64,000 nucleotides of DNA, from NCBI RefSeq assembly GCF_000585395.1, contig NZ_KK073875.1, positions 4,040,600 through 4,104,599 of the forward strand. The letters run 5' to 3'. Origin of the DNA: Saccharibacillus sacchari DSM 19268 (GTDB lineage Bacteria > Bacillota > Bacilli > Paenibacillales > Paenibacillaceae). The translations under genes and the position numbers were made by a program. Below the pieces are notes generated by a model. The model was not told where the DNA came from. It did not search any database and worked only from the letters and a program-made list of their open reading frames with translations. Of this stretch, positions 39,656 through 48,558 are shown piece after piece; the stretch's first letter is position 1, and each line of letters opens with the position of its first letter.

Positions 39656-42478
39656 CTATAACCTCTGCGCTTCCAGCTTCAATTCGTTCAGAATTTGCAT
39701 GGCTTGAAGCGGCGTCATGTTCATTACGTCCACATCGCGTACGCGCTGAAGCATTTTCTTGACTTTTGGATCTTCCTTAACCGGTGCCGCTTGAACTTCC
39801 TTGGAAGGACGCTCATCGTCTCCAAAAATGGATAATTGCACAACTTCGTCAGCATGAGCTGCCGCGGCATCCTTATGCTCGTGTAAGGTTGTACCCGGGG
39901 ATTTCTGATGTACAGGAATTTCCTCAGATAACGCTTCTTCCCGAACAACTTCCGGTTGCTTGACCTCTTCTACCGTCTGCGACGTGTAAGATACGGTATC
40001 CTCCGCTTGAGGAAGAGCTTCCTCAGACATAGAAACGGATTTTTGGGCACCAGGAACACCTGTCGACTGGCTTACTGCCACCTCAGCCGCAGCCTGTTCG
40101 AAACCTTGCAACAACCCGTATGCCCGATCAATAATGCTGCCCGGCAATCCTGCCAGACGTGCACAGTAGATTCCGTAACTCGTGCTGGCTGCTCCTGCAA
40201 CCAGTTTGCGCAAGAAGGTAACCTTATCGCCACTCTCGCGCACGGCCATGCAGTAATTTTTCAGTCTTGGCAAACTCTCCTCCAGATGAGCCAACTCATG
40301 GAAGTGGGTCGAAACCAACGCTTTACAACCGATCGACTCATGCACATGCTCGATGACCGCCTGCGCAATCGCCATTCCTTCGCTTGTCGATGTACCGCGG
40401 CCCAACTCGTCGATGATGATCAGACTATCTTTGGTCGCTTGTTGGGTCATTACTTGAATATCGGCCATTTCCACCATGAACGTACTTTGCCCGCCGACAA
40501 GGTCGTCCGCTGCGCCGATTCGGGTAAAGATGCGATCCAGTAACGGTACGCTAGCCCGATCCGCCGGAACGAAGCACCCGATCTGAGCCATGATGGAGAT
40601 CAATGCGACTTGACGCATATACGTGCTTTTACCCGCCATGTTCGGTCCGGTAATAAGCATGATGTTAGCGCCTTGTTCCGCCAAATCAGTCGCATTGGCC
40701 ACGAATGAGCCGCCTTCCATCACCGCTTCAACGACCGGATGGCGACCATTGTCTACGCTAAGATCGTAGCCGTCATGCAGCTGCGGTCGCACAAAAGATT
40801 TCTCCGCACTCGCTTCCGCGAATGCTTGATAAACATCCGTTTCCGCGACACGCTCCGCAAGCGCTTTGAGCCGCGGAATGCGCTCTGCCACCTGCTCACG
40901 CAATTCCAAGAACAATCCGTATTCCAAATCCGCCATCTTCTCTTCGGCTTCGAGAATCAACGATTCTTTTTCCTTCAACTCCGGCGTGATGTAACGCTCC
41001 GCGTTCGACATCGTTTGTTTTCGCTCATAGCGCCCTTCCGGCAGTTGAGCCAGATTGGCACGCGTAACTTCAATATAATAACCGAATACTTTGTTGTAAC
41101 CGACCTTCAATGAACGGATACCCGTGATACGGCGCTCTTCGGCTTCCAACTCGGCAATCCAGCGTTTCCCGTTCACGCTCGCTTCGCGCAGTTGATCCAA
41201 ATGCTCATGGTACCCTTTGCGAATCAAGCCGCCGTCTCGCACGGACACCGGAGGCTCATCTGTCACTGCCGCAGCGATCGCTTCTGCCAAATCCGCGCAC
41301 TCGTCCATTCGCTGAGCCGTTGCCGCAAGCGTCTGCGAACCGGAATTCAAACATACGGATTTAAGCGCCGGAATCTGAATCAGCGAATCGCGCAGCGCAA
41401 TCAGATCGCGTCCGTTGGCACTGCCGAAAGCCACACGCCCTACCAGCCGCTCCAGGTCGTAAATTTCACGCAATGCTTCTTGCACGTCACCGCGCAAAAT
41501 GAGGTCGCGATGCAGATACTCCACGGCCTCTAAACGGTCTTCGATCGTGCTGCGTTGCAGCAGCGGCTTGTCGATCCAACGGCGCAGCGTGCGCGCGCCC
41601 ATCGACGTTTTCGTACGATCCAGCAGCCAAAGCAGCGAACCCTTTTTCGAACGTTCGCGTACGGTTTCCGTCAATTCCAGATTGCGGCGCGTAAATGGAT
41701 CAAGAATCATATAATGATTCGGCTCGTACACCGAAATTTTGGTCAGTTGTCCCAATGCTCTTTTTTGCGTTTCGGCTAAATAGGCAAACAGACGCGCCAC
41801 GCAAATACGACGCTCTTCGTCCAATCTTGCCCAAGACGCTTCGCCGAACTGCTCGCGCGCGCCGTCTTCCTTCCCCTTTTCCCAAGGCGTGCAGACCAAT
41901 CGGCGTTCCAACGGCGCGATCTGGCTTTCCAGCAGTTGCAGCAGCTGCGCATCGCCTATCGCTTCGACAGGTTGGTAAACACCGACTTCTCCCTTGAGCC
42001 ATTCCTCGCTCTCCGGCGCGGATGTCACATGCAGATCGCCCGTTGAAAGGTCACAAGCGGCGATTGCCATCATTCCATGGGAACGGGTCACGCAGACCAG
42101 ATAGTTATTGGACTTTTCCCCAAGCGCGCGGCTCTCCATCAATGTCCCCGGCGTCACGACGCGAACGATCTCGCGGCGCATCATCCCTTTGGAATCGCCC
42201 GGCGCCTCGACTTGCTCGCAGATCGCGACTTTGTATCCTTTTTCGATCAGACGCTGAACGTAACCTTCGGCCGCATGGTAAGGCACGCCGCACATCGGTG
42301 CTTTCTCTTCCAACCCCGCGTTGCGTCCGGTCAGCGTAATCTCCAATTCGCGCGAAGCGGTAATCGCATCGTCGAAAAATATCTCGTAAAAGTCCCCAAG
42401 ACGGAAAAAGAGGATCGCGTCCTTCGCTTCTTCCTTGATCTTGACGTATTGTTGCATCATCGGCGTTAAAGTGGCCAT
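39656..42478 (-). CDS. mutS: DNA mismatch repair protein MutS
   Basis: This is the mismatch-recognition ATPase. The N-terminal GDFYEIF carries the Phe and Glu that contact the mismatch; the lever and clamp domains follow, then Walker A TGPNMAGKST, the DELGRGTST Walker B region and STHFHEL. 940 residues is about 80 more than in Bacillus; the extra length is an acidic linker before the C-terminal helix (LQAMQILNELKLEAQ). Its extended -10 promoter (TGCTATAAT) lies at 42515-42520 and a LexA-like box further up. Confidence 0.97.
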   Translation of the reverse strand: MATLTPMMQQYVKIKEEAKDAILFFRLGDFYEIFFDDAITASRELEITLTGRNAGLEEKAPMCGVPYHAAEGYVQRLIEKGYKVAICEQVEAPGDSKGMMRREIVRVVTPGTLMESRALGEKSNNYLVCVTRSHGMMAIAACDLSTGDLHVTSAPESEEWLKGEVGVYQPVEAIGDAQLLQLLESQIAPLERRLVCTPWEKGKEDGAREQFGEASWARLDEERRICVARLFAYLAETQKRALGQLTKISVYEPNHYMILDPFTRRNLELTETVRERSKKGSLLWLLDRTKTSMGARTLRRWIDKPLLQRSTIEDRLEAVEYLHRDLILRGDVQEALREIYDLERLVGRVAFGSANGRDLIALRDSLIQIPALKSVCLNSGSQTLAATAQRMDECADLAEAIAAAVTDEPPVSVRDGGLIRKGYHEHLDQLREASVNGKRWIAELEAEERRITGIRSLKVGYNKVFGYYIEVTRANLAQLPEGRYERKQTMSNAERYITPELKEKESLILEAEEKMADLEYGLFLELREQVAERIPRLKALAERVAETDVYQAFAEASAEKSFVRPQLHDGYDLSVDNGRHPVVEAVMEGGSFVANATDLAEQGANIMLITGPNMAGKSTYMRQVALISIMAQIGCFVPADRASVPLLDRIFTRIGAADDLVGGQSTFMVEMADIQVMTQQATKDSLIIIDELGRGTSTSEGMAIAQAVIEHVHESIGCKALVSTHFHELAHLEESLPRLKNYCMAVRESGDKVTFLRKLVAGAASTSYGIYCARLAGLPGSIIDRAYGLLQGFEQAAAEVAVSQSTGVPGAQKSVSMSEEALPQAEDTVSYTSQTVEEVKQPEVVREEALSEEIPVHQKSPGTTLHEHKDAAAAHADEVVQLSIFGDDERPSKEVQAAPVKEDPKVKKMLQRVRDVDVMNMTPLQAMQILNELKLEAQRL

Positions 42479-42514
42479 GATTCCCCTCCATTTACCTGCT
42501 TCTTCTCTTTTTGA

Positions 42515-42523
42515 TTATAGCAG
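42515..42523 (-). promoter_or_regulatory. Extended -10 promoter element of mutS
   Basis: On the minus strand TGCTATAAT lies about 37 bases upstream of the mutS ATG. No good -35 hexamer stands at the right distance. Confidence 0.5.
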
Positions 42524-42548
42524 ACTTTTTCTAAAAAGCGCGATAATG

Positions 42549-42562
42549 CGAACGTATGTTCA
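42549..42562. promoter_or_regulatory. LexA-like box upstream of mutS
   Basis: CGAACGTATGTTCA fits the SOS consensus with one base off, as good as the box in the yneA promoter. It is centred about 40 bases upstream of the mutS -10 box, so a direct block is not certain; another promoter may overlap it. Confidence 0.6.
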
Positions 42563-42592
42563 TATTTTATTCAAAAAAGGTTTTTTGATTAA

Positions 42593-42835
42593 GATCCTGT
42601 TCGTCGGAAAAGCTGGGCGCTGCGTGAGAAATTCTTTAGCGTATGCTTTCGATGTGCCTTTCGTTCGAAAGGCTTCAGGTCGCGTGTTGCCTTTGGGAAG
42701 CTGGATTTGAATTTTATAAGGAAGCTTACCAAATGCAAAGGCGAACTATAGCATAGGCTTCCGAAGTGCATTTCTTCGAAATGCTTTAGCTCCTACACTG
42801 AATTTCTCCCTCCGCTGGCTTCGCTTCCTCTAACA
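42593..42835 (+). repeat. Structured intergenic repeat, copy A
   Basis: Order: a GCGTGAGAAATT stretch; palindromic block m1 (TATGCTTTCGATGTGCCTTT and its partner TTCGAAAGGCTTCA); GTCGCGTGTTG; a long hairpin (arms around GGGAAGCT and AAGCTTACC); CAAAGGCGAAC; a second m block with GCATTTCTTCGAAATGC; then GAATTTCTCCCTCCGC. It shares its order and conserved blocks with copies B and C. No gene is seen within. Confidence 0.72.
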
Positions 42836-43205
42836 GACTTTCTTTTCAAAAGATAACTTTTTTCATCAGACGCTTGGTTATGATAGGCTTCAAGTGCTTA
42901 AAAATCAAATTTACGTTACATCACGCCTCTGCAATTCTATTTCGATTTTGTTCACGACGCATAGGTTTGTCGAATTAAACGATCTAATGAATTAACCTGT
43001 TCTTTCAAATAAAAAATGCCACAATCATTCACCGCTCCAGATCATTTCCGACTTTTACGCAGGAAATACAAGAACGATAAAAGACTGCAACACTTTTACT
43101 CATTTATTAAGAGATGACTTTAGAAGTTATGAACTTCAAACCCATTTTCCCATGCAATTCAAAGCAAGATTTCAAATCCTCTTTTCTTTCCTACACTACC
43201 CTGGC

Positions 43206-43340
43206 TAGGAGGGCGGAGGGGTGTTCGTGCAGGAGCGAAGCGTTCGCCTTTGAAATCGGGAAATCCCATATACAATCCAATTCCAATTTCCCGATTTCAA
43301 CACGCGACCGAAACGAACTCCCCGCAGCCCTCCCCGCGCC
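43206..43340 (-). repeat. Structured intergenic repeat, copy C
   Basis: On the minus strand: GTCGCGTGTT, then a perfect 13-bp stem GAAATCGGGAAAT/ATTTCCCGATTTC around a loop with GGATTGTATATGG, then CAAAGGCGAAC, CGCTTCGCTCC and CCCTCCGCCC. The framing blocks match copy A although the stem sequence is different. It begins 5 bases after the stop of the gene at 43345. Confidence 0.7.
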
Positions 43341-43344
43341 CCCC

Positions 43345-44307
43345 TCACGTGATATGCGGAGCCTTATCCTTTTTCGACAACCCCAAATACCGATTCAACT
43401 CGCGGCACAATTGCAGGATCGCGGAGCGGACTTCGAATTCTTCGCGCGTTTCCGGGAGGCTCATTTCTTTGAATTGCTCTTCCAGTTCTTTCAGCATTTC
43501 TGCTGCATTGCCGGTATAGTGCTCGCTTTTGACGTCTTGTTCCAACCGATCGAACAGTTCTGCCGTCAGCTCGGCTTGGGAAATCTGCCGATAGACTTGC
43601 GACACGAGCTGGGCCATCGTTTGGATCGACTCCAGTTGCTGCTTGCGCATCACGAAATACACGCCCCAGAATTCATCGGACTTCAACACTTGATTTTCTC
43701 GCGAGCGTCTTGCCAGTTCGAGGCCTTCGGCTACTTTTTTATCCGCTTCGATCAGTTCTTTGCCGTTCCAGACATAATCGGGATTGCGAAGCGTCTTAGC
43801 GAACTGGGCAAAAATGCGCGAAAAGCATTCGTCCGCTTCGCTGCGGATTTTGGACAGCTTTTCTTCCGGGTTAGGCATGTAGATCAAGTTGACCAGCATC
43901 GCCGAGCCTAATCCGATGACCAACAGCTGCAGCTCTGTCCAGAGCACCGGCCACGTAATTTCTCCCGCGTTAAATACATGGAACACCACAACCGCATTGG
44001 TTACGATTCCGCCTTTGAACGTCGCCTTGACGATCACGGGGAACGCAATCAGGATATACAGCGGAATCACCCAATAATGAAAACCAAGCGTACCAAATAA
44101 AACACAAGCGACAATCAGACCGACGATCGAGGCGAAAAAGCGATCTACCACCGTTTTGACGCTTCGTTTGATCGTCGTATCCAGTCCCAAAATAGCCAGT
44201 AATCCCGCCGACGTGGCTGATGGAATACCGACAAAATGAGCAATCATGATCGAGGCAAAAGCCGCCAACGCCGTTTTGATGACGCGAAAACCAAACATGC
44301 GTGCCAC
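43345..44307 (-). CDS. Aromatic acid exporter-like (ArAE/YqjA) membrane protein
   Basis: The 320-residue membrane protein is of the aromatic-acid-exporter type. Four hydrophobic segments lie in the first 150 residues (starting VIKTALAAFASIMIAHFVG, then LIVACVLFGTLGFHYW and two more), followed by a long cytoplasmic helical domain with coiled-coil character (ELIEADKKVAEGLELARR). This matches YqjA-like proteins of Bacillus. GAAAGGA stands before the GTG at 44307; an ATG three codons later is possible. Substrate unproven. Confidence 0.83.
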   Translation of the reverse strand: MARMFGFRVIKTALAAFASIMIAHFVGIPSATSAGLLAILGLDTTIKRSVKTVVDRFFASIVGLIVACVLFGTLGFHYWVIPLYILIAFPVIVKATFKGGIVTNAVVVFHVFNAGEITWPVLWTELQLLVIGLGSAMLVNLIYMPNPEEKLSKIRSEADECFSRIFAQFAKTLRNPDYVWNGKELIEADKKVAEGLELARRSRENQVLKSDEFWGVYFVMRKQQLESIQTMAQLVSQVYRQISQAELTAELFDRLEQDVKSEHYTGNAAEMLKELEEQFKEMSLPETREEFEVRSAILQLCRELNRYLGLSKKDKAPHIT

Positions 44308-44384
44308 CGAATCCTTTCTCCGTTTTTCAGAAATATTCTCTTCACTTTCAAAACTTCCATGTTCCTTACATTTCTCTTCGGAGA

Positions 44385-44424
44385 CAAAAATCCCGCCGTC
44401 CTTTTCGGGAATCGGCAGGATTTG
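44385..44424 (-). terminator. Intrinsic terminator after the M32 carboxypeptidase gene
   Basis: AAATCCTGCC pairs with GGCGGGATTT around a 16-base loop, with TTTTTGTC following on the minus strand, 27 bases after the stop at 44452. Confidence 0.8.
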
Positions 44425-44451
44425 TTTGGATTTTCGAGCAAAGATCGCGTG

Positions 44452-45975
44452 TTACAGCTTCAGATTATACAGGCTTGTGTACTTCTGTTCCAGATAATCT
44501 GCCAAGTAATCCGGATTCAATTCCTCGCCGGTGACATCGAAAATGATTTCGGAAGGCTTTTTCGATTTGCCGAAGCGGTAGACTTTGTCCGTAAGCCATT
44601 CTTTGATCGGCAGCAGGTTGCCTTGTTCGATCAACTCGTCGAAGTTCGTCAGTTCTTTGCGCAGCGTGTGCATCATTTGCGCCGCATACATATTGCCGAG
44701 CGAATACGAAGCGAAGTAGCCGAACGCGCCGCCCGACCAGTGAACGTCTTGAAGCACGCCTTTGGAGTTATTGGGAGGCGTGATACCCAGGTAACTCTCG
44801 TATTTGGCATTCCAAACTTCAGGCAGCTTTTTCACATCGAGATCTTCATTGAAGAGCATTTTCTCGATCTCGTAACGGATGATGATATGCAGGTTATACG
44901 TCAATTCGTCGGCTTCGATACGAATCAACGAATTTTCCACGCGGTTAGCCGCGAAGTGGAATTTTTCAGGCGTAACGCCTGTGAGTTGATCCGGGAACTG
45001 CTTTTGCAATTCGCCGAAGTAGCGCTGCCAGAATGGCAAACTGCGGCCGATCATATTTTCCCAGAAACGCGATTGCGACTCATGAATGCCCATCGACGTG
45101 CCTTGAGCCAGCGGCGTTCCGGTAAGTTTCGGATCGACATTTTGCTCGTACAGCGCATGTCCGCCTTCGTGCAGCGAGCTGAACGCCGCGCTCAGCACGT
45201 CGTGCTCGTGATAATTCGTCGTGATCCGCACGTCGCCAGGATTCAAGCCTGTCGCGAACGGATGCACGGTCTCGTCCAAGCGTCCTGCGTCGAAGTCGTA
45301 ACCCATTTCTTTTAAAATGAAATGACTGAACTCCTTTTGGCCTTCTTTCGGATACGTTTCGTCGAGGAACGGCAATTCCGCCACAATCTCCGAAGCCGCA
45401 ATTGCCTCAGCCAGAGGCACCAGACGCTTTTTCAACCGATCGAATACGTCATCGAGGCGCTCAACGGTCATGTCGGGTTCATACATATCGAGCAGCGTAT
45501 CGTAAGGCGTGTCTTTCGCTCCCCAATAGCCGATAAATTTGCGCAATATGCCCACGATCTCCGTCAGATAAGGCTCGAACGAATCGAAATCTCCGCTTTC
45601 CTTGGCGTCTTCCCATTTCGTTTCCGATTTGGAGGTCAGAATCGTATACGCTTTAAATTCACTTTCGGGAATTTTGCGATTTTGGTCGTAGCTTTTTTTG
45701 ACCGCTTCCACCAGTCTGCGATCGATGTCGTCCAATTGCGACGCGTTCGCTTCCTGCGTAAACAGATTCAGGTATGTACCCATTTCGTTCGACGTTTCAA
45801 GTTTGAAAGCTTCTGTCGAAAGCAAGCCGATCGTCTCTGCGCGCGTTTCCGCGCCTTTGCGCGGGGCTCCCGTACGAAGATCCCAATACATCAGGCCTAC
45901 CGCTTCATTGTAGCTTCCGATCTTGGCCACCAATTCGCGAAATCCGTTCCATTGTTCCTGTAGTTGTTGTTCCAT
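44452..45975 (-). CDS. M32 family metallocarboxypeptidase (Taq-type)
   Basis: This zinc carboxypeptidase removes C-terminal residues from peptides. The active-site HEGGH is at 269-273 inside SLHEGGHALYEQN, followed by GIHESQSRFWEN, which holds the third ligand Glu, and the conserved ELTYNLHIIIRYEIE and GAFGYFASYSLGN. It has 507 residues, the usual length for ThermoCP/YpwA, with no signal peptide, so it acts in the cytosol. Terminator downstream; the gene stands alone. Confidence 0.94.
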   Translation of the reverse strand: MEQQLQEQWNGFRELVAKIGSYNEAVGLMYWDLRTGAPRKGAETRAETIGLLSTEAFKLETSNEMGTYLNLFTQEANASQLDDIDRRLVEAVKKSYDQNRKIPESEFKAYTILTSKSETKWEDAKESGDFDSFEPYLTEIVGILRKFIGYWGAKDTPYDTLLDMYEPDMTVERLDDVFDRLKKRLVPLAEAIAASEIVAELPFLDETYPKEGQKEFSHFILKEMGYDFDAGRLDETVHPFATGLNPGDVRITTNYHEHDVLSAAFSSLHEGGHALYEQNVDPKLTGTPLAQGTSMGIHESQSRFWENMIGRSLPFWQRYFGELQKQFPDQLTGVTPEKFHFAANRVENSLIRIEADELTYNLHIIIRYEIEKMLFNEDLDVKKLPEVWNAKYESYLGITPPNNSKGVLQDVHWSGGAFGYFASYSLGNMYAAQMMHTLRKELTNFDELIEQGNLLPIKEWLTDKVYRFGKSKKPSEIIFDVTGEELNPDYLADYLEQKYTSLYNLKL

Positions 45976-46038
45976 TCGGAAAGTTCACCTCGTTTGTTTG
46001 ATCGTTTCGCAAAAATGGTAAAAATTATTGTTTACCTC

Positions 46039-46067
46039 TTGATCATACGTTTTGAGAGGTCTATAAT
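46039..46067 (+). promoter_or_regulatory. Sigma-A promoter of the HesB/YqkB-like gene
   Basis: TTGATC and TATAAT are separated by 17 bases; the ATG is 55 bases downstream of the -10. Confidence 0.8.
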
Positions 46068-46121
46068 CAATATCAACAAAAGGTTTTGCAAAATATAATT
46101 TTGAAAAAGGAGTCCTGAATC

Positions 46122-46484
46122 ATGTCGATCTCCCTTACTATGAACGTCTCCCCGGAAGCGCAAACCTTGCTGGCAAAAAAATTCGATGGTCAACCCGGCT
46201 ATCTTCGCGTCGCTTACGACAACGAAGGCTGCGGATGCTCGCTTAGCGGCGCGATCGCTCTCTGGCTCGTGGACGAGCAAAAAGCATCGGATTTGAACAT
46301 CGCTTCCGATAGCGGCATTTCGTTCATTATCGATAAAAATGACGCTGTCTATCTGGATCAAAACCTCTCAATCACGATCAGCGGTTTCGATAAATCGTCT
46401 GTGCGCCTTGCCAGCGACGGCCAATCTTACGGTTCCAGTATCCGAATCGAAGATCGCCGCGCGGCTTCAGAAGTTCGCGCCTGA
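46122..46484 (+). CDS. HesB/IscA-like iron-sulfur biosynthesis family protein (YqkB-like)
   Basis: The 120-residue protein has the HesB-like fold. It begins MSISLTMNVSPEAQTLLAKKF and has a GCGC pair near residues 37-40 (NEGCGCSLSG), but not the three widely spaced cysteines of classical IscA. It resembles YqkB of Bacillus, whose job is not settled. An AAAAGGAGT site precedes the ATG. It has its own promoter, and the carbonic anhydrase gene begins 103 bases downstream. Confidence 0.82.
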   Translation: MSISLTMNVSPEAQTLLAKKFDGQPGYLRVAYDNEGCGCSLSGAIALWLVDEQKASDLNIASDSGISFIIDKNDAVYLDQNLSITISGFDKSSVRLASDGQSYGSSIRIEDRRAASEVRA

Positions 46485-46587
46485 ACCGCTTTCGCCTAAT
46501 TTCGGCAAAATTCGTGCTTGAAATTCCCCTATGGTGTTATGTAAAATTCGTGATAACGCTCCAGGGCGAAAAAAGGAGGAAGCAGCT

Positions 46588-47169
46588 TTGACTCAGATTA
46601 CGGATATTTTGGACCATAATAAAGCGTTCGTCGAAAACAAGGAATACGAAACATTTATCAGCGGTAAGTTTCCTGAGAAAAAAGTCGTCGTGCTCACCTG
46701 TATGGACACTCGGCTGACCGAGCTGCTTCCGCGTGCCATGAACCTTCGCAACGGGGATGCCAAGATTTTGAAAACGGCGGGTGCTGTGATTTCTTCGCCA
46801 TTCGGCAGTATTATGCGCAGTATTTTAGTTGCACTCTACGAGCTGCAAGCTGAAGAAGTGATCGTTGTCGGTCATCATGAATGCGGCATGGCTTCGCTGA
46901 ATGCGGAACATATCATGGGCAAAATGCGCGAACGCGGGATCTCGGAGGAAGTGCTTGCAACCCTCGACCATTCCGGCGTGCAGCTTGGACAATGGTTCAA
47001 GGGCGTGGAAAACGAGACTCAAGGCGTGATGCACAGCGTCAATATGATTGCCAATCACCCGTTAATGCCTGCGGGCGTACCCGTGCACGGCATGTTGATC
47101 GATCCAAAAACGGGTGCGTTAGAAGTCATTTGCGACGGTTACGAACGTGACAGCGAAGTTGCGGAGTGA
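46588..47169 (+). CDS. Beta-class carbonic anhydrase
   Basis: The enzyme interconverts carbon dioxide and bicarbonate. Zinc ligands are Cys38, His96 (or 97) and Cys99 in CMDTR and GHHECG; the Asp40-Arg42 dyad of beta enzymes is intact. I use the TTG at 46588, with AAAGGAGG 8 bases upstream; the frame extends further but without support. The resulting 193 residues fit the small YvdA/YtiB-like group. Terminator downstream at 47239-47269. Confidence 0.92.
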   Translation: MTQITDILDHNKAFVENKEYETFISGKFPEKKVVVLTCMDTRLTELLPRAMNLRNGDAKILKTAGAVISSPFGSIMRSILVALYELQAEEVIVVGHHECGMASLNAEHIMGKMRERGISEEVLATLDHSGVQLGQWFKGVENETQGVMHSVNMIANHPLMPAGVPVHGMLIDPKTGALEVICDGYERDSEVAE

Positions 47170-47238
47170 CGAAAATTCTGCGTGATCAATCCGCTATGAT
47201 GTGTTCGTAATGAATTATGAAAAAAGTTTAATATTACG

Positions 47239-47269
47239 GCGCGGTTCCTTTTCGGGACTGCGCTTTTTC
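47239..47269 (+). terminator. Intrinsic terminator after the carbonic anhydrase gene
   Basis: GCGCGGTTCC pairs with GGGACTGCGC around TTTTC, followed by TTTTTCG on the plus strand. Confidence 0.8.
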
Positions 47270-47405
47270 GTTGTTGGCAGGCTATTTAGCCCTTTGCAGG
47301 CATCCGAGTTGGTTGCCCCGGCATCTTTTTATGTTGTACACTTTGGGAAGAGGTCGTGCACCGTCCGGCGGCGGGGCGCCCTGAATATGGAGAACGGGTG
47401 ATTTC

Positions 47406-47945
47406 ATGAATATACTTTCTTACGGCCTGCTTGCTCTGGTTTCACGCAAAGAGGCTTCAGGCTATGATTTGATGCTCAAGATCCAGCCATTCTGGCAAGC
47501 CAAGCACAGCCAGATTTATCCACTGCTCGGTAGCATGGAAGAAAAAGGACTGCTCAGTGCCACATGGATTCAGCAAGCAGACAAACCGGATAAAAAGCTG
47601 TATTCCATCACGCCCGAAGGCACATCGAAACTGCATGAGTGGCTGCTGGAAGAGACGGCGGCTCCGGTCATGCGCGACGAGTTCAACCTGAAATGCTTCT
47701 GTATCCACTTGGCAGAACCTTCCGAGGTTCGTCGCATGTTTGCGGATCGCCGCACTTATCATGTCGATCGCATCAAGTACTATAAGGATATCCAGGACAA
47801 TATTCCAAAAGAACATCGTAACCCGGGCCATATCGGCTTTGAAGATTACATTTTGTTGCAAAAAGCGATTCTGCGCACCAAAGCCAGCGTAGATTGGATC
47901 GATTGGGTCGAGGAAGAGTACGGACAATGGACGGTCGAAGCCTAA
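47406..47945 (+). CDS. PadR-family transcriptional regulator
   Basis: The 179-residue regulator has an N-terminal winged helix (about 1-85) starting MNILSYGLLALVSRKEASGYDL, recognition part SQIYPLLGSMEEKGLLSATW and wing KLYSITPEGTSKLHEWL, then a C-terminal helical Vir-like domain with RMFADRRTYHVDRIKYYKDI. Such proteins usually repress a nearby transporter or detoxification gene; no such partner is adjacent, so its target is unknown. The ribosome site is weak. Confidence 0.9.
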   Translation: MNILSYGLLALVSRKEASGYDLMLKIQPFWQAKHSQIYPLLGSMEEKGLLSATWIQQADKPDKKLYSITPEGTSKLHEWLLEETAAPVMRDEFNLKCFCIHLAEPSEVRRMFADRRTYHVDRIKYYKDIQDNIPKEHRNPGHIGFEDYILLQKAILRTKASVDWIDWVEEEYGQWTVEA

Positions 47946-47989
47946 TCAGCCGCTTTATTTAAAACTTTTCTAAAATAATCATTAAAAAT

Positions 47990-48015
47990 TGAAACGTTCT
48001 CGAAATTCCTCCGTA
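47990..48015 (+). promoter_or_regulatory. ECF (sigma-W-type) promoter
   Basis: TGAAAC and CGTA are separated by 16 bases, the pattern of Bacillus sigma-W promoters. It lies 76 bases upstream of the ATG at 48091, followed by a leader hairpin at 48029-48050. No good sigma-A pair is seen at the same place. Confidence 0.7.
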
Positions 48016-48028
48016 TAAGGTCAGGGAA

Positions 48029-48050
48029 GGGCGAAGTTTAAACTTTGCCC
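48029..48050 (+). other. Leader hairpin of the ECF-driven gene
   Basis: GGGC-GAAGTTT pairs with AAACTTT-GCCC with almost no loop sequence, 41 bases upstream of the start codon. Without a T run it is more likely an mRNA 5' stability element than a terminator. Confidence 0.4.
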
Positions 48051-48090
48051 ATTATCTAAAGACCTTACTACAGGAGGAATTTCACTTATT

Positions 48091-48555
48091 ATGAGTCGAT
48101 CCAAAAAGTTCTTTTCCATCATGCTGTCTGTCTTGATCATCTTCGGTGCTTCGGCGATCGTGCCGGACCAAGCAGATGCGCGTCGCGGCGGTGGCGGTTT
48201 CAGCTCCGGCCCAAGGTCTTACCAAAGCACGCCGAACAAATCGCAAAATACCGACAGTGTCAATTCGGGCACGCGATCAAACTCCAATACGCAATCCAAT
48301 AACAGCAGTTTGAACCGTAACAACACGAATAACCGTGGCGGCTTTGGCGGCGCCATGTTCCGCGGCATTTTGTTCGGCGGTATTGCCGGTCTTCTGTTCG
48401 GTAGCCTGTTCGCCAATATGGGAGCTTTCGGCGGAATCCTGGGGCTGTTGGTTAACGTTCTTGCTCTGTACATGTTGTTCGTTATCGTCCGCGCCGTTTA
48501 CCGCAGCGTCAAAGAAAACCGTCGCCGTTCGCGCGAACGCGAAGGACGCTATTAA
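48091..48555 (+). CDS. Secreted/membrane Gly-Asn-rich protein, ECF-sigma driven
   Basis: The 154-residue protein has a signal segment (residues 7-26, ending in ADA), an Arg-Gly then Ser/Asn/Thr-rich unstructured part (30-85), a glycine-rich double hydrophobic region (about 88-130, GGFGGAMFRGILFGGIAGLLFG) and a basic end. This build recalls the N-terminal part of bacterial Tim44-like membrane proteins. CAGGAGG precedes the ATG at optimal distance. Its sigma-W-type promoter suggests a cell-envelope stress role; exact function unknown. Confidence 0.78.
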   Translation: MSRSKKFFSIMLSVLIIFGASAIVPDQADARRGGGGFSSGPRSYQSTPNKSQNTDSVNSGTRSNSNTQSNNSSLNRNNTNNRGGFGGAMFRGILFGGIAGLLFGSLFANMGAFGGILGLLVNVLALYMLFVIVRAVYRSVKENRRRSREREGRY

Positions 48556-48558
48556 GCC

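Larger units (their letters stand above)
42479..43344. other. Gene-free region of 866 bases between mutS and the exporter-like gene
   Basis: It holds the mutS promoter and LexA-like box, repeat copies A and C, and between them about 370 bases of AT-rich sequence (42836-43205) with no open frame that has a ribosome site. No RNA gene or transposase remnant was recognised in that AT-rich part. Confidence 0.6.

Noticed and set aside
42836-43205. Remnant of a transposon or a small RNA gene in the AT-rich gap
   Set aside because: No transposase fragments, clear promoter or terminator pair could be identified there.
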